Shown one piece after another: positions 1 through 5,870 of a stretch of 7,609 bases of DNA. The notes under the pieces were generated by a model, which was not told the origin of the DNA, ran no database searches, and was given only the letters and a program-made list of their open reading frames with translations. Origin of the DNA: Granulosicoccaceae bacterium (lineage in GTDB: Bacteria; Pseudomonadota; Gammaproteobacteria; Granulosicoccales; Granulosicoccaceae). The DNA is taken from the NCBI GenBank assembly GCA_023301405.1, contig JALZUX010000581.1, forward strand, positions 1-7,609. The letters are read 5' to 3'. The position numbers and the translations under genes are program-made. Each line of letters begins with the position of its first letter. The stretch's first letter is position 1.

Positions 1-927
1 TTCCCAGTCAAAGGCAACAATGTCGTCTTCATGAAAATGAATTGCCGCGTAGTGGTGTGGTGCATGTCGCCAGCACATTTCGTTGCCGTCCCACCGGCTA
101 CTGGTCATTGCCCTGGCGGGCAGGTTGATGATGCGGCCGTGATGCTGGTTGGGGCTGATGTCGACTATTTTAGTACTGGATACACCGCTTGAAAAATCCC
201 ATTGAGCGTAGGTCGTTAATTGTTGGTCTGAATCACCAGCTTGAATTTTCGGTGATTCGATTTTACCGTTAAAAAACTGATTTGCCGTGTTGCCGCTGGT
301 GTTGGCGGCAATACGTACTTTGGTCTGCGTGCTGCTTTGATCTGACATGGACGTGTGGGTTTTATATTGCTTGCTCTCGATAAGTTTGCCGTCCACTGAT
401 GCCACTGTGATGGTCAGGGTGTTATTAGTGCGATCTACCGTTGCCGTTAGCTGTGCCCAGGTGTGTAGTCGCAACTGTTGTTCGCACTCACATTTTTCAT
501 TTTTCCATTGTATCGCGGCGCAGCCGTCATCATTAATTTGCAGTGATAAGTCTGCCGCGCTTATTACGGTTTGCACGGTGGTGCTCTTTAGGGTTGGCCA
601 GATGATGGCTGAAAGTTTGATAACAGGTTTGTCGATCACGATGGTGTCATCGGTGATGGCGTATGAGCCCGGATAAAAAGGCTGATGCGCTGCGCTAAAG
701 TCGGTGGGGGTAAACCATTTATCAGCTGAATGTTCAATAATGCCGGGGCCGGCCGGGTTTGGGTCAGCGCAGATTGACAGCGCAAGCTTGGCTGATACTT
801 GCTGCGAATTCGTTTTGTTTGAGATTTTGAACTCGAGAGTTTCACCGGCTCGCGCCGAAAGCCGATTCACGTAGCCACATAAAGGAACTTCACGATGTTG
901 TGGTGTGTTGGGGTTATTCATAGGCAT
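1..927 (-). CDS. N,N-dimethylformamidase large (beta) subunit-like protein, N-terminal part, runs off left edge
   Basis: An uninterrupted minus-strand frame runs from an ATG at 927 to base 1 with no stop, so only about 309 N-terminal residues are visible. The translation matches the remembered pattern of dimethylformamidase large subunits: an early GETLEF strand (28-33), DPNPAGPG (55-62), a beta-rich region like a LamG/concanavalin fold (roughly 100-240), then WDFSSG (243-248), HHGRIINLPARAM (262-274), a WDG (from 279) and YAAIHFHEDD (293-302). Dimethylformamidase hydrolyses DMF to dimethylamine and formate using a mononuclear iron held by Tyr and Glu residues of the C-terminal domain. That domain lies outside the window, so activity and substrate cannot be judged. 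A second in-frame ATG at 921 is an equally possible start; the only Shine-Dalgarno-like stretch is a weak GGGT. The known enzyme also needs a small subunit, and none is encoded upstream here. Family membership is confident; substrate is not. Confidence 0.82.
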   Translation of the reverse strand, partial: MPMNNPNTPQHREVPLCGYVNRLSARAGETLEFKISNKTNSQQVSAKLALSICADPNPAGPGIIEHSADKWFTPTDFSAAHQPFYPGSYAITDDTIVIDKPVIKLSAIIWPTLKSTTVQTVISAADLSLQINDDGCAAIQWKNEKCECEQQLRLHTWAQLTATVDRTNNTLTITVASVDGKLIESKQYKTHTSMSDQSSTQTKVRIAANTSGNTANQFFNGKIESPKIQAGDSDQQLTTYAQWDFSSGVSSTKIVDISPNQHHGRIINLPARAMTSSRWDGNEMCWRHAPHHYAAIHFHEDDIVAFDWE

Positions 928-1153
928 AGCGACCCGGTTCAAGAGCTTGATTGTCTGATTAAAAACTGTTCTGCTGCGGTGTAGTATTGCAATGTGCGCT
1001 GCTAATGAACAGTGCTAGCAGACAAATAGTTAGGTTGCGCTTGAATGGACCGGTCGGCACTTTTAGCCGTTTATGCTGCCACAGCATTAATGATAAAAAC
1101 GTTGGTTTTGTATTTTCGTTTTGGGTCGGCTGGTCGCTTTTCGGTAAATCGCC

Positions 1154-1771
1154 TTATTGTTTAAGAGCCATTGTTCCTGCTGCGCCCAACATCGCGACAG
1201 CCGCCACTCTGTGCATTGTTTGTTGCGCTGCGTGGTTTGCCAGATACCGTCTCATGCTGTTGGCCGCAAAAATAAAGACACCACCTACGCCGTACAACAC
1301 GGCCATTGTCAACGGCACCAACGTGAACAACCAATTGCTGAATGTCACTTTTTCTATGTCGATGACCAGCGGTAGTAGTGCCAGGTAAAATGCAATGGGT
1401 TTCGGGTTGCCAAGGGTTACCCCGATACCGGATATACAGGCAGACAAAAAACTACGTGTGCTGGTGCTTTCAGTTTTTATTTCACTTTGCGATGCTGTCC
1501 AGAATTGCCACGCCAGGTAACACAGGTAAGCAATAGACAGCCACTTGATTACAACAAAAATATTAGCGAAAGTATTGGCCACCAATGCCAGTCCGAATAC
1601 CGCAAAGGTGAGATAGATCAGATCGCCAAACATCAGGCCTGTCATGAAAGCGATGCCGGTGCTTGTACCGCCGCTTAGGGTGCGGGCAACTAGCGCGGTG
1701 ATGCCGGGGCCGGGTATGGCGACGGCGATACCCAGTGCCATCACGTAGGCGATTATTTGAGAGAGTTCCAT
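1154..1771 (-). CDS. LysE/RhtB-family amino-acid or metabolite exporter
   Basis: This encodes a 205-aa inner-membrane protein of the LysE/RhtB translocator family, which exports amino acids or related small metabolites using the proton gradient. It has about six hydrophobic segments (near 6-28, 40-65, 70-92, 115-140, 147-170 and 187-204). It also has the family signature PGPG at 20-23, a glycine-rich GLMFGD stretch (45-50) and GNPKP at 121-125, which opens the second half. The length is typical. The frame stays open to a GTG at 1834, but the ATG at 1771 starts exactly where family members start (MELSQIIAYV), so the 21 extra residues, rich in His, were rejected. No strong ribosome binding site precedes the ATG. 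The gene is divergent from the GNAT gene with about 150 bp between them and lies 226 bp upstream of the formamidase-like gene. The substrate cannot be predicted. Confidence 0.88.
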   Translation of the reverse strand: MELSQIIAYVMALGIAVAIPGPGITALVARTLSGGTSTGIAFMTGLMFGDLIYLTFAVFGLALVANTFANIFVVIKWLSIAYLCYLAWQFWTASQSEIKTESTSTRSFLSACISGIGVTLGNPKPIAFYLALLPLVIDIEKVTFSNWLFTLVPLTMAVLYGVGGVFIFAANSMRRYLANHAAQQTMHRVAAVAMLGAAGTMALKQ

Positions 1772-1921
1772 GAGAGCTGTTACTTTGCTAATGCTGATTA
1801 TGTGATGATGAGTATCATACAGAACATTCCACACAGAGATTTTGAGTTGTACGAATAAGTTCTGTTTTCTGTACGTTGTGGTTATAGTATTTGGCTACTT
1901 GCTGCCACAGGTGAAGCCGCT

Positions 1922-2377
1922 ATGAAGTCTGTTTTACGAACAGCACTATTGTCTGATTTACCCGCACTTGTCGAGATGCTGGCCGACGATCCGTTAGGCC
2001 GTACCCGTGAAGATCTGAAGCGCCCGTTAAACGCCAGGTATCTGGCGGCATTTGAAGCCATCACCACTGACCCGAACAATGACCTTGTGATTGCAGAAGT
2101 TGACCGGAAAGTAGTCGCTATGCTGCAAACCACTGATATTCCTTATCTAACTCATACCGGCGCATGGCGGCGTCTTATTGAAGGGGTAAGAGTTCGAAGT
2201 GATTGCCGTGGACAAGGTCTGGGGCGGGCGCTGATAAATCATTCTGTTAACGTGGCTCGACAAAAGGGCATCAGTATTGTGCAGTTAACCACTGACAAAT
2301 CGCGGCCAGAGGCCATTCTGTTTTATGAAAGCCTTGGCTTTGTAGCGTCTCATGAAGGGTTTAAAATGCGGCTTTAG
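1922..2377 (+). CDS. GNAT-family N-acetyltransferase
   Basis: This encodes a 151-aa, single-domain GCN5-related N-acetyltransferase, which would move an acetyl group from acetyl-CoA to an amine on a small molecule or protein. Motif A, the pyrophosphate-binding loop, is RGQGLG at 96-101, preceded by the VRV strand (89-91). Motif B is FYESLGF at 134-140, and the C-terminus SHEGFKMRL (143-151) is typical of one common bacterial subgroup. The N-terminal half carries MLADDPLG (19-26) and IPYLTHTGAWRR (73-84), the variable substrate side. The ATG is preceded by AGGTG about ten bases upstream, a usable ribosome binding site. A weak -10-like TATAGT lies at 1883-1888, without a good -35. It is divergent from the LysE/RhtB exporter, which could hint at a shared amine or amino-acid substrate, but that is only inference. 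Confidence 0.92.
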   Translation: MKSVLRTALLSDLPALVEMLADDPLGRTREDLKRPLNARYLAAFEAITTDPNNDLVIAEVDRKVVAMLQTTDIPYLTHTGAWRRLIEGVRVRSDCRGQGLGRALINHSVNVARQKGISIVQLTTDKSRPEAILFYESLGFVASHEGFKMRL

Positions 2378-2405
2378 CTCTTGTTGTGGGGTGCCAGAAC
2401 CCAAT

Positions 2406-2440
2406 ACTTGAAATAGATATCCCGTAATTGATATCCAAGT
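2406..2440. repeat. Bulged inverted repeat
   Basis: ACTTG at 2406-2410 pairs with CAAGT at 2436-2440, and GATATC at 2416-2421 pairs with GATATC at 2430-2435. The 5' arm has a five-base bulge (AAATA) and the loop is 8 nt. It starts about 29 bases after the acetyltransferase stop codon and has no T-tract, so it is not a standard terminator. It might be an mRNA 3'-end structure or chance. Confidence 0.35.
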
Positions 2441-2514
2441 CCGGCTCGGGCATGAAACAGAAAAATCAGTATTTTTCACCGTGGATTCATGCTGTGCTGG
2501 CGCTTCAATTATTT

Positions 2515-2550
2515 AAAAAAGCTATGCGAGCTTACCCGCATAGCGTCTTT
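2515..2550. terminator. Perfect hairpin with A/T tracts, probable bidirectional terminator
   Basis: GCTATGCG at 2521-2528 pairs perfectly with CGCATAGC at 2537-2544 across an 8-nt loop. Six As lie on the left (2515-2520), so a minus-strand transcript would end in a clean U6 tract. On the plus side the tail is the poorer GTCTTT. The structure most likely ends the acetyltransferase transcript, but its better tract favours leftward transcription, for which no gene is seen on the right. Confidence 0.6.
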
Positions 2551-2600
2551 ACAGGTATGTGCTATCCATCCGGTAGATGCCGTGAAATATACAATAAGTA

Positions 2601-2628
2601 TTGTGGCAACTGAATACTACAGTACACT
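2601..2628 (+). promoter_or_regulatory. Candidate sigma-70 promoter for the SDR gene
   Basis: TTGTGG (2601-2606) and TACACT (2623-2628) are separated by 16 bp, placing a start near 2635, about 25 bases before the SDR start codon. The -35 keeps the TTG and the -10 matches four of six bases, so this is a moderate call by eye. Confidence 0.4.
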
Positions 2629-2659
2629 GATGTGAAGGCAGGAATAAACGGACAATCGT

Positions 2660-3340
2660 ATGAGCATTAAAACAGTACTGATAACCGGTGTTACCCGTGG
2701 CTTGGGCTTGGCAATGGCTGAAGGGTTTATTGCCGCCGGTCATCAGGTGATTGGCAGCGGGCGCACTGAAAAAATAATTAAGCAACTTGCAGAGAAATAC
2801 CCTGACCATAGTTTTAGTTGCGTTGATACAGCTGACTGGAGTTCAGTTCACGACTGGTGTGAACAACTGACCAAAGATAAGTCGGTGCCAGATATTTTGA
2901 TAAACAATGCAGGAATTATTAACGCTAATGCGCCGTTGTGGCAAGTGCCGGTGGCTGAGTTTTCTGACGTGATTGATGTCAATATAAAGGGTGTATATCA
3001 CGTGATACAGCAGTTTGCTCCGCACATGATCCGTAACGGCGGAGGCGTAATAATTAACTTCAGCAGTGGATGGGGCAGAGGGGTAGCGGCGGATGTTGCA
3101 CCGTATTGCGCAAGTAAGTGGGCCATTGAAGGCCTAAGTAAAGCGCTGGCGGCTGATCTGCCAGCGTCGATGGTGTCGGTGGCATTGAACCCCGGGGTTA
3201 TTAATACCAAAATGTTGCAGAGTTGCTTTGGTGAACAGGCGGCTGAGTGTCGGTCACCTCAGGAGTGGGTGCAGAAAGCGTTGCCTATGATTTTAGATAT
3301 CGGTGTGTCTGATAATGGTGGATCGTTGACCGTTGGATAA
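2660..3340 (+). CDS. Short-chain dehydrogenase/reductase (classical SDR)
   Basis: This encodes a 226-aa cytoplasmic oxidoreductase of the classical SDR family, which interconverts a carbonyl and an alcohol using NAD(P)H. The Rossmann dinucleotide motif is TGVTRGLG at 9-16. Next come NNAG at 82-85, the active-site Asn N108 in DVNIKG, serine 135/136 in NFSSG, and the YxxxK pair Y149 and K153. PGVINTKM (178-185) is the usual loop after the sixth strand. Arg13 in the glycine motif and Arg35 after the second strand suggest NADP(H), by family rule. The protein is a little shorter than the usual ~250 aa but has the standard end (GGSLTVG). The start is fixed by the Rossmann strand; the best Shine-Dalgarno match, AGGAA, lies rather far upstream (about 15 nt). 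It appears to be a single-gene unit, convergent with the CsaA-like gene. Substrate unknown. Confidence 0.93.
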   Translation: MSIKTVLITGVTRGLGLAMAEGFIAAGHQVIGSGRTEKIIKQLAEKYPDHSFSCVDTADWSSVHDWCEQLTKDKSVPDILINNAGIINANAPLWQVPVAEFSDVIDVNIKGVYHVIQQFAPHMIRNGGGVIINFSSGWGRGVAADVAPYCASKWAIEGLSKALAADLPASMVSVALNPGVINTKMLQSCFGEQAAECRSPQEWVQKALPMILDIGVSDNGGSLTVG

Positions 3341-3388
3341 AGCTTAGCGTTTGGAAGCGGTTGTTGGTTTCCATCGACTAAAAAATCT

Positions 3389-3742
3389 TTAACCAGCACG
3401 TGCACCGTTGGGGATGGCCTTCTCGGGAACTGACAGGCAAGGGGTTTCTCCGTCAGCGTAGCCGATATCAAATAGCATTCCCTGTGAGTCTACACCGGCC
3501 ATTTTCTTATCGGCCAGGTTCAGCACAAACAAGGCTTGGCGTCCTTCGATTTCTGTGGGGTCTTCTCTTTCTTGTTTAATGCCTGCAACGATTGATCGGG
3601 TGTGATCGCCGAAGTCGACAATAAGTTGCATTAGCTTTTTTGAGTTGGGTACATCGACTACTGAGGTGATTTTTCCTACACGGATATCTATTTTTTCAAA
3701 GTCGGAGAATTCAATTTGTGGTTTGATCGGGGCGGGTGTCAT
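3389..3742 (-). CDS. CsaA/Trbp111-like tRNA-binding-domain protein
   Basis: This encodes a small stand-alone tRNA-binding domain (OB fold), like CsaA, Trbp111 and the C-terminal extension of methionyl-tRNA synthetase. Such proteins usually form dimers that bind the tRNA elbow; CsaA has also been described as having chaperone-like, secretion-related activity. With the ATG at 3742 the product is 117 aa. DIRVGKI lies at 19-25, KKLMQLIVDFG at 35-45, AGIKQ at 53-57, NLADKKMAGVDSQGML at 75-90 and the end VPEKAIPNGARAG at 105-117, all hallmarks of the family. An upstream in-frame ATG at 3775 would add 11 residues, but family members begin near MTPAPIKP and an AGAGG lies 11 bases upstream of 3742, so the shorter start is preferred. 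It faces the SDR gene tail to tail with 48 bp between stops. The strong terminator at 3795-3818, to its right, insulates it from the lipoprotein gene. Confidence 0.9.
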   Translation of the reverse strand: MTPAPIKPQIEFSDFEKIDIRVGKITSVVDVPNSKKLMQLIVDFGDHTRSIVAGIKQEREDPTEIEGRQALFVLNLADKKMAGVDSQGMLFDIGYADGETPCLSVPEKAIPNGARAG

Positions 3743-3794
3743 TGGCACGGTAGCCTCTAGAAAAACGCTGATCATAGCAAAAAAGGCGGGTAAT

Positions 3795-3818
3795 AAAAAA
3801 AGGGAGCAAAGCTCCCTT
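3795..3818 (-). terminator. Rho-independent terminator of the lipoprotein gene
   Basis: Read on the minus strand, GGGAGC-TTT-GCTCCC forms a six-base-pair GC-rich stem with a three-base loop, followed by seven Ts (3795-3801). Two outer A-T pairs can extend the stem. It begins about 30 bases after the lipoprotein stop codon and before the CsaA-like start, a textbook position and shape. Confidence 0.9.
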
Positions 3819-3848
3819 AAAGGTCCTACTGAGAAAACTGCTTAATAC

Positions 3849-5699
3849 TTAGTCTGTATTGCCACCACCCGGTGCCAAAATAGCTTGTCCGAATAATGAC
3901 GGGTTAAACCATGAGTTATCGTTGCCTGATGGCGCGTACCAAGCCCACTTGCTGTCGCGCTCGCCGCCGTCGTCGTCGTCATTAATCTGTACGTCAAATC
4001 CGAATCGGCCGCCAATCGGTAAGTCAATTGAACTCAGCTCAATTCTAATTTCATAAATTGACCGGTCCTGGGCGCTGGTGTCTGTCGTGATGCTTGTGCC
4101 AAACGCGGTGCGCATCGCATCGGCCGAGCTGCTGCCAGCAGCAGAGCTACCGGTAAACGTATAAACCTTTTGGAAATCGTTACTGTCGTAGGTTTGCGCG
4201 CCCTCATTGCCAGCGTCTATGTAGACTTCTATCGAATCATCATGCCATGCGTCTGTTGATTCGTTGAATCGCTCGTAGAAGGGTTCGTTTATAACAGTGA
4301 CCAGTATGTACAGGTATCGACCGTCATGCATTGCGCGCCAGTTGGAGCTGCCCCAGTTTTCGGTGACCACTTCATCACCTGCGGTATCGATCAGCAGTTG
4401 ATTAACGCCCAGGTAGTTGCCTTTGCTGTCACAGCGTACGGCATCGCGCCATTCACTCCAGCCAAACACACCGTCAAGGGTAGGGGCGCCATTGATTCTG
4501 GGGATAACCGCTATAGCGTCTTCCTGTGTGTCTGGAATACCATTGCCATTGTCGTCGTTGTCGGCATTATTGCCGATGCCATCGCCATCCAGATCGTTGA
4601 ATTCATTGCGGTCTAACGGGAAAGCGTCTTCTATGTCTGGTACACCATCACCGTCTGAGTCTTCCCGGCCGGTGATATCAGGGTTCAACGGTTGCGGGTC
4701 GGCCAGATCATGGGTGTCGTCGTTGTCGTCGTCTGTGTCTTTGTTGTTACCGATACCGTCAGAGTCAGTGTCCAGGCTTTCTGAGTCATCTAATGGAAAG
4801 CGATCGTTGTTATCGTTAACTCCGTCGTTGTCGTCATCGGTATCGATGGCGTCGCCAATACCGTCACCATCTGTATCAAAGGCACTTTGCGCGTCAAGCG
4901 GGTTGATATCGTTGGCGTCTGATATGCCATCATTATCGTCGTCCGGGTCGGCGTTATTGCCAATGCCGTCGCCGTCGGTATCTACTGACTCTGAAGCGTC
5001 ACGCGGGAATCTGTCAAGGTTGTCGTCTACGCCGTCGTTGTCGTCATCGGGGTCGCTGTTGTTGCCAGTGCCATCCAGATCCGTATCAACAGATTCATTA
5101 GGGTTATAAGGAAACAAATCACTGCTATCGGCTACGCCGTCGTTGTCGTCATCGGTGTCGAGGGAGTCAGGCGTGCCATCACCGTCAAAGTCGCCGTTAC
5201 GCCCGGTGGGGTCTGAGCCGTCTTCCAGTTCTCTTACATTGCTGAAGCCGTCACCGTCTGAGTCAATGTTTACGTCAACGCGGTTCTCGGGAAAATACAC
5301 CGGGTAGGTGCTGCTGGAGACCAGTATTTGCTCTTGAGCAGTACCTAACAACAGGTTGTCGCTCTGGCGCCTGACGGATAAATGGATGGTATGCTCAATA
5401 TTAAATGGCAGATCGAAGTTACCATTGAATTCGTCGTTGTTGCCGGGGCTCAGATTGCTGGTCTGACCGCTTACGGTAGCTTGCACGATGACGGCCTGGT
5501 TTAAAGAGGTTATGCGTCGTGGCAGATCAGCCCTGACTGAAACCACTGACTGGAGAGTGATCGGGTCGTCTGAAAGTAAGCTCGCGACGTCTGTGTTGCT
5601 GCCGCCGCAAGCACTGATCAGCAGGCTGGTGGAGATTGCAGCGGCCACTTTCAGTTGACGTAAGCTATGGCTGGTGTTTTTCTGAGCTGTGTAATTCAT
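3849..5699 (-). CDS. Outer-membrane-type lipoprotein with thrombospondin type 3 repeats and C-terminal CBM9-like domain
   Basis: This encodes a 616-aa predicted lipoprotein. A signal peptide ends in the lipobox I28-S29-A30-C31; Gly at +2 predicts release to the outer membrane. Residues ~45-143 form a beta-rich, Ig-like segment. Residues ~145-394 are acidic thrombospondin type 3 repeats of the DxDGDG and DDDNDG kind, including four consecutive 35-residue units (170-309) and several degenerate ones. Such repeats bind many calcium ions and form a stiff, compact stalk. Residues ~402-605 resemble the CBM9-like sugar-binding fold, opening with INGAPTLDGVFGWSEWRDA, then MHDGRYLYILVTV (457-469) and DDSIEVYIDAGN (487-498). 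The likely role is a calcium-stabilised surface protein displaying a glycan-binding or adhesive domain; the ligand is unknown. The ribosome binding site is weak (AGG 11 bases upstream, GAGAG very close). The gene has its own promoter and terminator and no same-strand partner nearby. Confidence 0.88.
   Translation of the reverse strand: MNYTAQKNTSHSLRQLKVAAAISTSLLISACGGSNTDVASLLSDDPITLQSVVSVRADLPRRITSLNQAVIVQATVSGQTSNLSPGNNDEFNGNFDLPFNIEHTIHLSVRRQSDNLLLGTAQEQILVSSSTYPVYFPENRVDVNIDSDGDGFSNVRELEDGSDPTGRNGDFDGDGTPDSLDTDDDNDGVADSSDLFPYNPNESVDTDLDGTGNNSDPDDDNDGVDDNLDRFPRDASESVDTDGDGIGNNADPDDDNDGISDANDINPLDAQSAFDTDGDGIGDAIDTDDDNDGVNDNNDRFPLDDSESLDTDSDGIGNNKDTDDDNDDTHDLADPQPLNPDITGREDSDGDGVPDIEDAFPLDRNEFNDLDGDGIGNNADNDDNGNGIPDTQEDAIAVIPRINGAPTLDGVFGWSEWRDAVRCDSKGNYLGVNQLLIDTAGDEVVTENWGSSNWRAMHDGRYLYILVTVINEPFYERFNESTDAWHDDSIEVYIDAGNEGAQTYDSNDFQKVYTFTGSSAAGSSSADAMRTAFGTSITTDTSAQDRSIYEIRIELSSIDLPIGGRFGFDVQINDDDDGGERDSKWAWYAPSGNDNSWFNPSLFGQAILAPGGGNTD
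4662..5192 (-). repeat. 105-bp tandem repeats encoding 35-aa thrombospondin type 3 units
   Basis: Four in-frame units of 35 codons (residues 170-204, 205-239, 240-274, 275-309) share the pattern DTDxDGxGNNxDxDDDNDG followed by a linker with a Pro and an acidic tail. A fifth unit is 37 codons (310-346) and has DNDD where the others have DNDG. Shorter related stretches lie on both sides (145-169 and 347-394). The DNA shows recurring GTCGTTGTCGTCATC-type blocks on the plus strand. Confidence 0.85.
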
Positions 5700-5764
5700 A
5701 TCTCTCGGTACCTGTTTAAATTCTTAATAGTGAGAGCCACGGTGTTGTGACGGTCGAATCTATT

Positions 5765-5774
5765 TGTCATGACG
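5765..5774. promoter_or_regulatory. Candidate operator, copy 2 (palindrome at transcription start)
   Basis: This is the second identical TGTCATGACG, same orientation, exactly 23 bp from the first and just downstream of the predicted start point. The spacing is close to two helical turns, which would put two bound dimers on roughly the same face of the DNA. Confidence 0.55.
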
Positions 5775-5783
5775 TATGCAATA

Positions 5784-5811
5784 ATTATGTCATGACGAAT
5801 AAAATTGTCAA
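5784..5811 (-). promoter_or_regulatory. Near-consensus sigma-70 promoter of the lipoprotein gene
   Basis: On the minus strand a perfect TTGACA (5811-5806) is followed after 16 bp by CATAAT (5789-5784), five of six bases of the consensus. Transcription would start near 5777, giving a leader of about 78 bases. The spacer contains one copy of a GTCATGAC palindrome and a second copy lies at the start point, so this strong promoter is probably held under repression. Confidence 0.7.
5788..5797. promoter_or_regulatory. Candidate operator, copy 1 (palindrome in promoter spacer)
   Basis: TGTCATGACG contains the perfect 8-bp palindrome GTCATGAC (5789-5796). It lies between the -35 and -10 elements and touches the -10. 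An identical ten-base copy occurs 23 bp away. A dimeric repressor bound here would block RNA polymerase; the regulator is unknown. Confidence 0.55.
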
Positions 5812-5842
5812 GAGATTATTAATTTTTGCGAGGTATTGAGGT

Positions 5843-5870
5843 GTGACAGTGTTTCAGATCTCACTATAAA
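5843..5870 (+). promoter_or_regulatory. Candidate divergent sigma-70 promoter toward the MetE-like gene
   Basis: GTGACA (5843-5848, five of six) and TATAAA (5865-5870, five of six) are separated by 16 bp. Transcription would start near 5877, giving a leader of almost 300 bases before the start codon at 6173. A perfect TATAAT at 5977-5982, with only a poor -35 at standard spacing, is an alternative that would shorten the leader to about 185 bases. Confidence 0.45.

Larger units (their letters stand above)
2378..2659. other. Intergenic spacer between the acetyltransferase and the dehydrogenase
   Basis: No convincing gene lies here. The spacer holds a bulged inverted repeat (2406-2440), a perfect 8-bp hairpin flanked by A/T tracts (2521-2544) and a candidate promoter for the downstream gene (2601-2628). 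A 61-codon plus-strand frame crosses the hairpin but lacks a ribosome binding site and any recognisable feature. Confidence 0.6.

Noticed and set aside
636..845. 69-codon minus-strand frame
   Set aside because: It lies in a different frame within the formamidase-like gene, whose frame gives the recognisable protein.
987..1388. 133-codon plus-strand frame
   Set aside because: Most of it is antisense to the LysE/RhtB exporter, whose translation is clearly real.
1832..1834. GTG at 1834 as the start of the LysE/RhtB exporter
   Set aside because: It would add 21 residues absent from the family; the ATG at 1771 gives the typical N-terminus and length.
2428..2613. 61-codon plus-strand frame in the acetyltransferase-SDR spacer
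   Set aside because: It starts with TTG without a ribosome binding site, runs through the terminator hairpin and the SDR promoter, and resembles nothing known to me.
3352..3385. Weak inverted repeat (TGGAAG/TTTCCA) and an A/T run between the convergent SDR and CsaA-like genes as a terminator
   Set aside because: The stem includes a wobble and a 10-nt loop, and the A/T run is not adjacent to the stem on the correct side for either gene.
4417..5109. 230-codon plus-strand open frame rich in Ser, Pro and Leu
   Set aside because: It lies antisense to the thrombospondin type 3 repeats; the repeated Asp codons read backwards as an open, low-complexity frame. It has no ribosome binding site and no family resemblance.
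4662..5192. Regular repeats as a possible CRISPR array
   Set aside because: The repeats are in-frame coding units of 105 bp with acidic calcium-binding motifs, without spacer structure.
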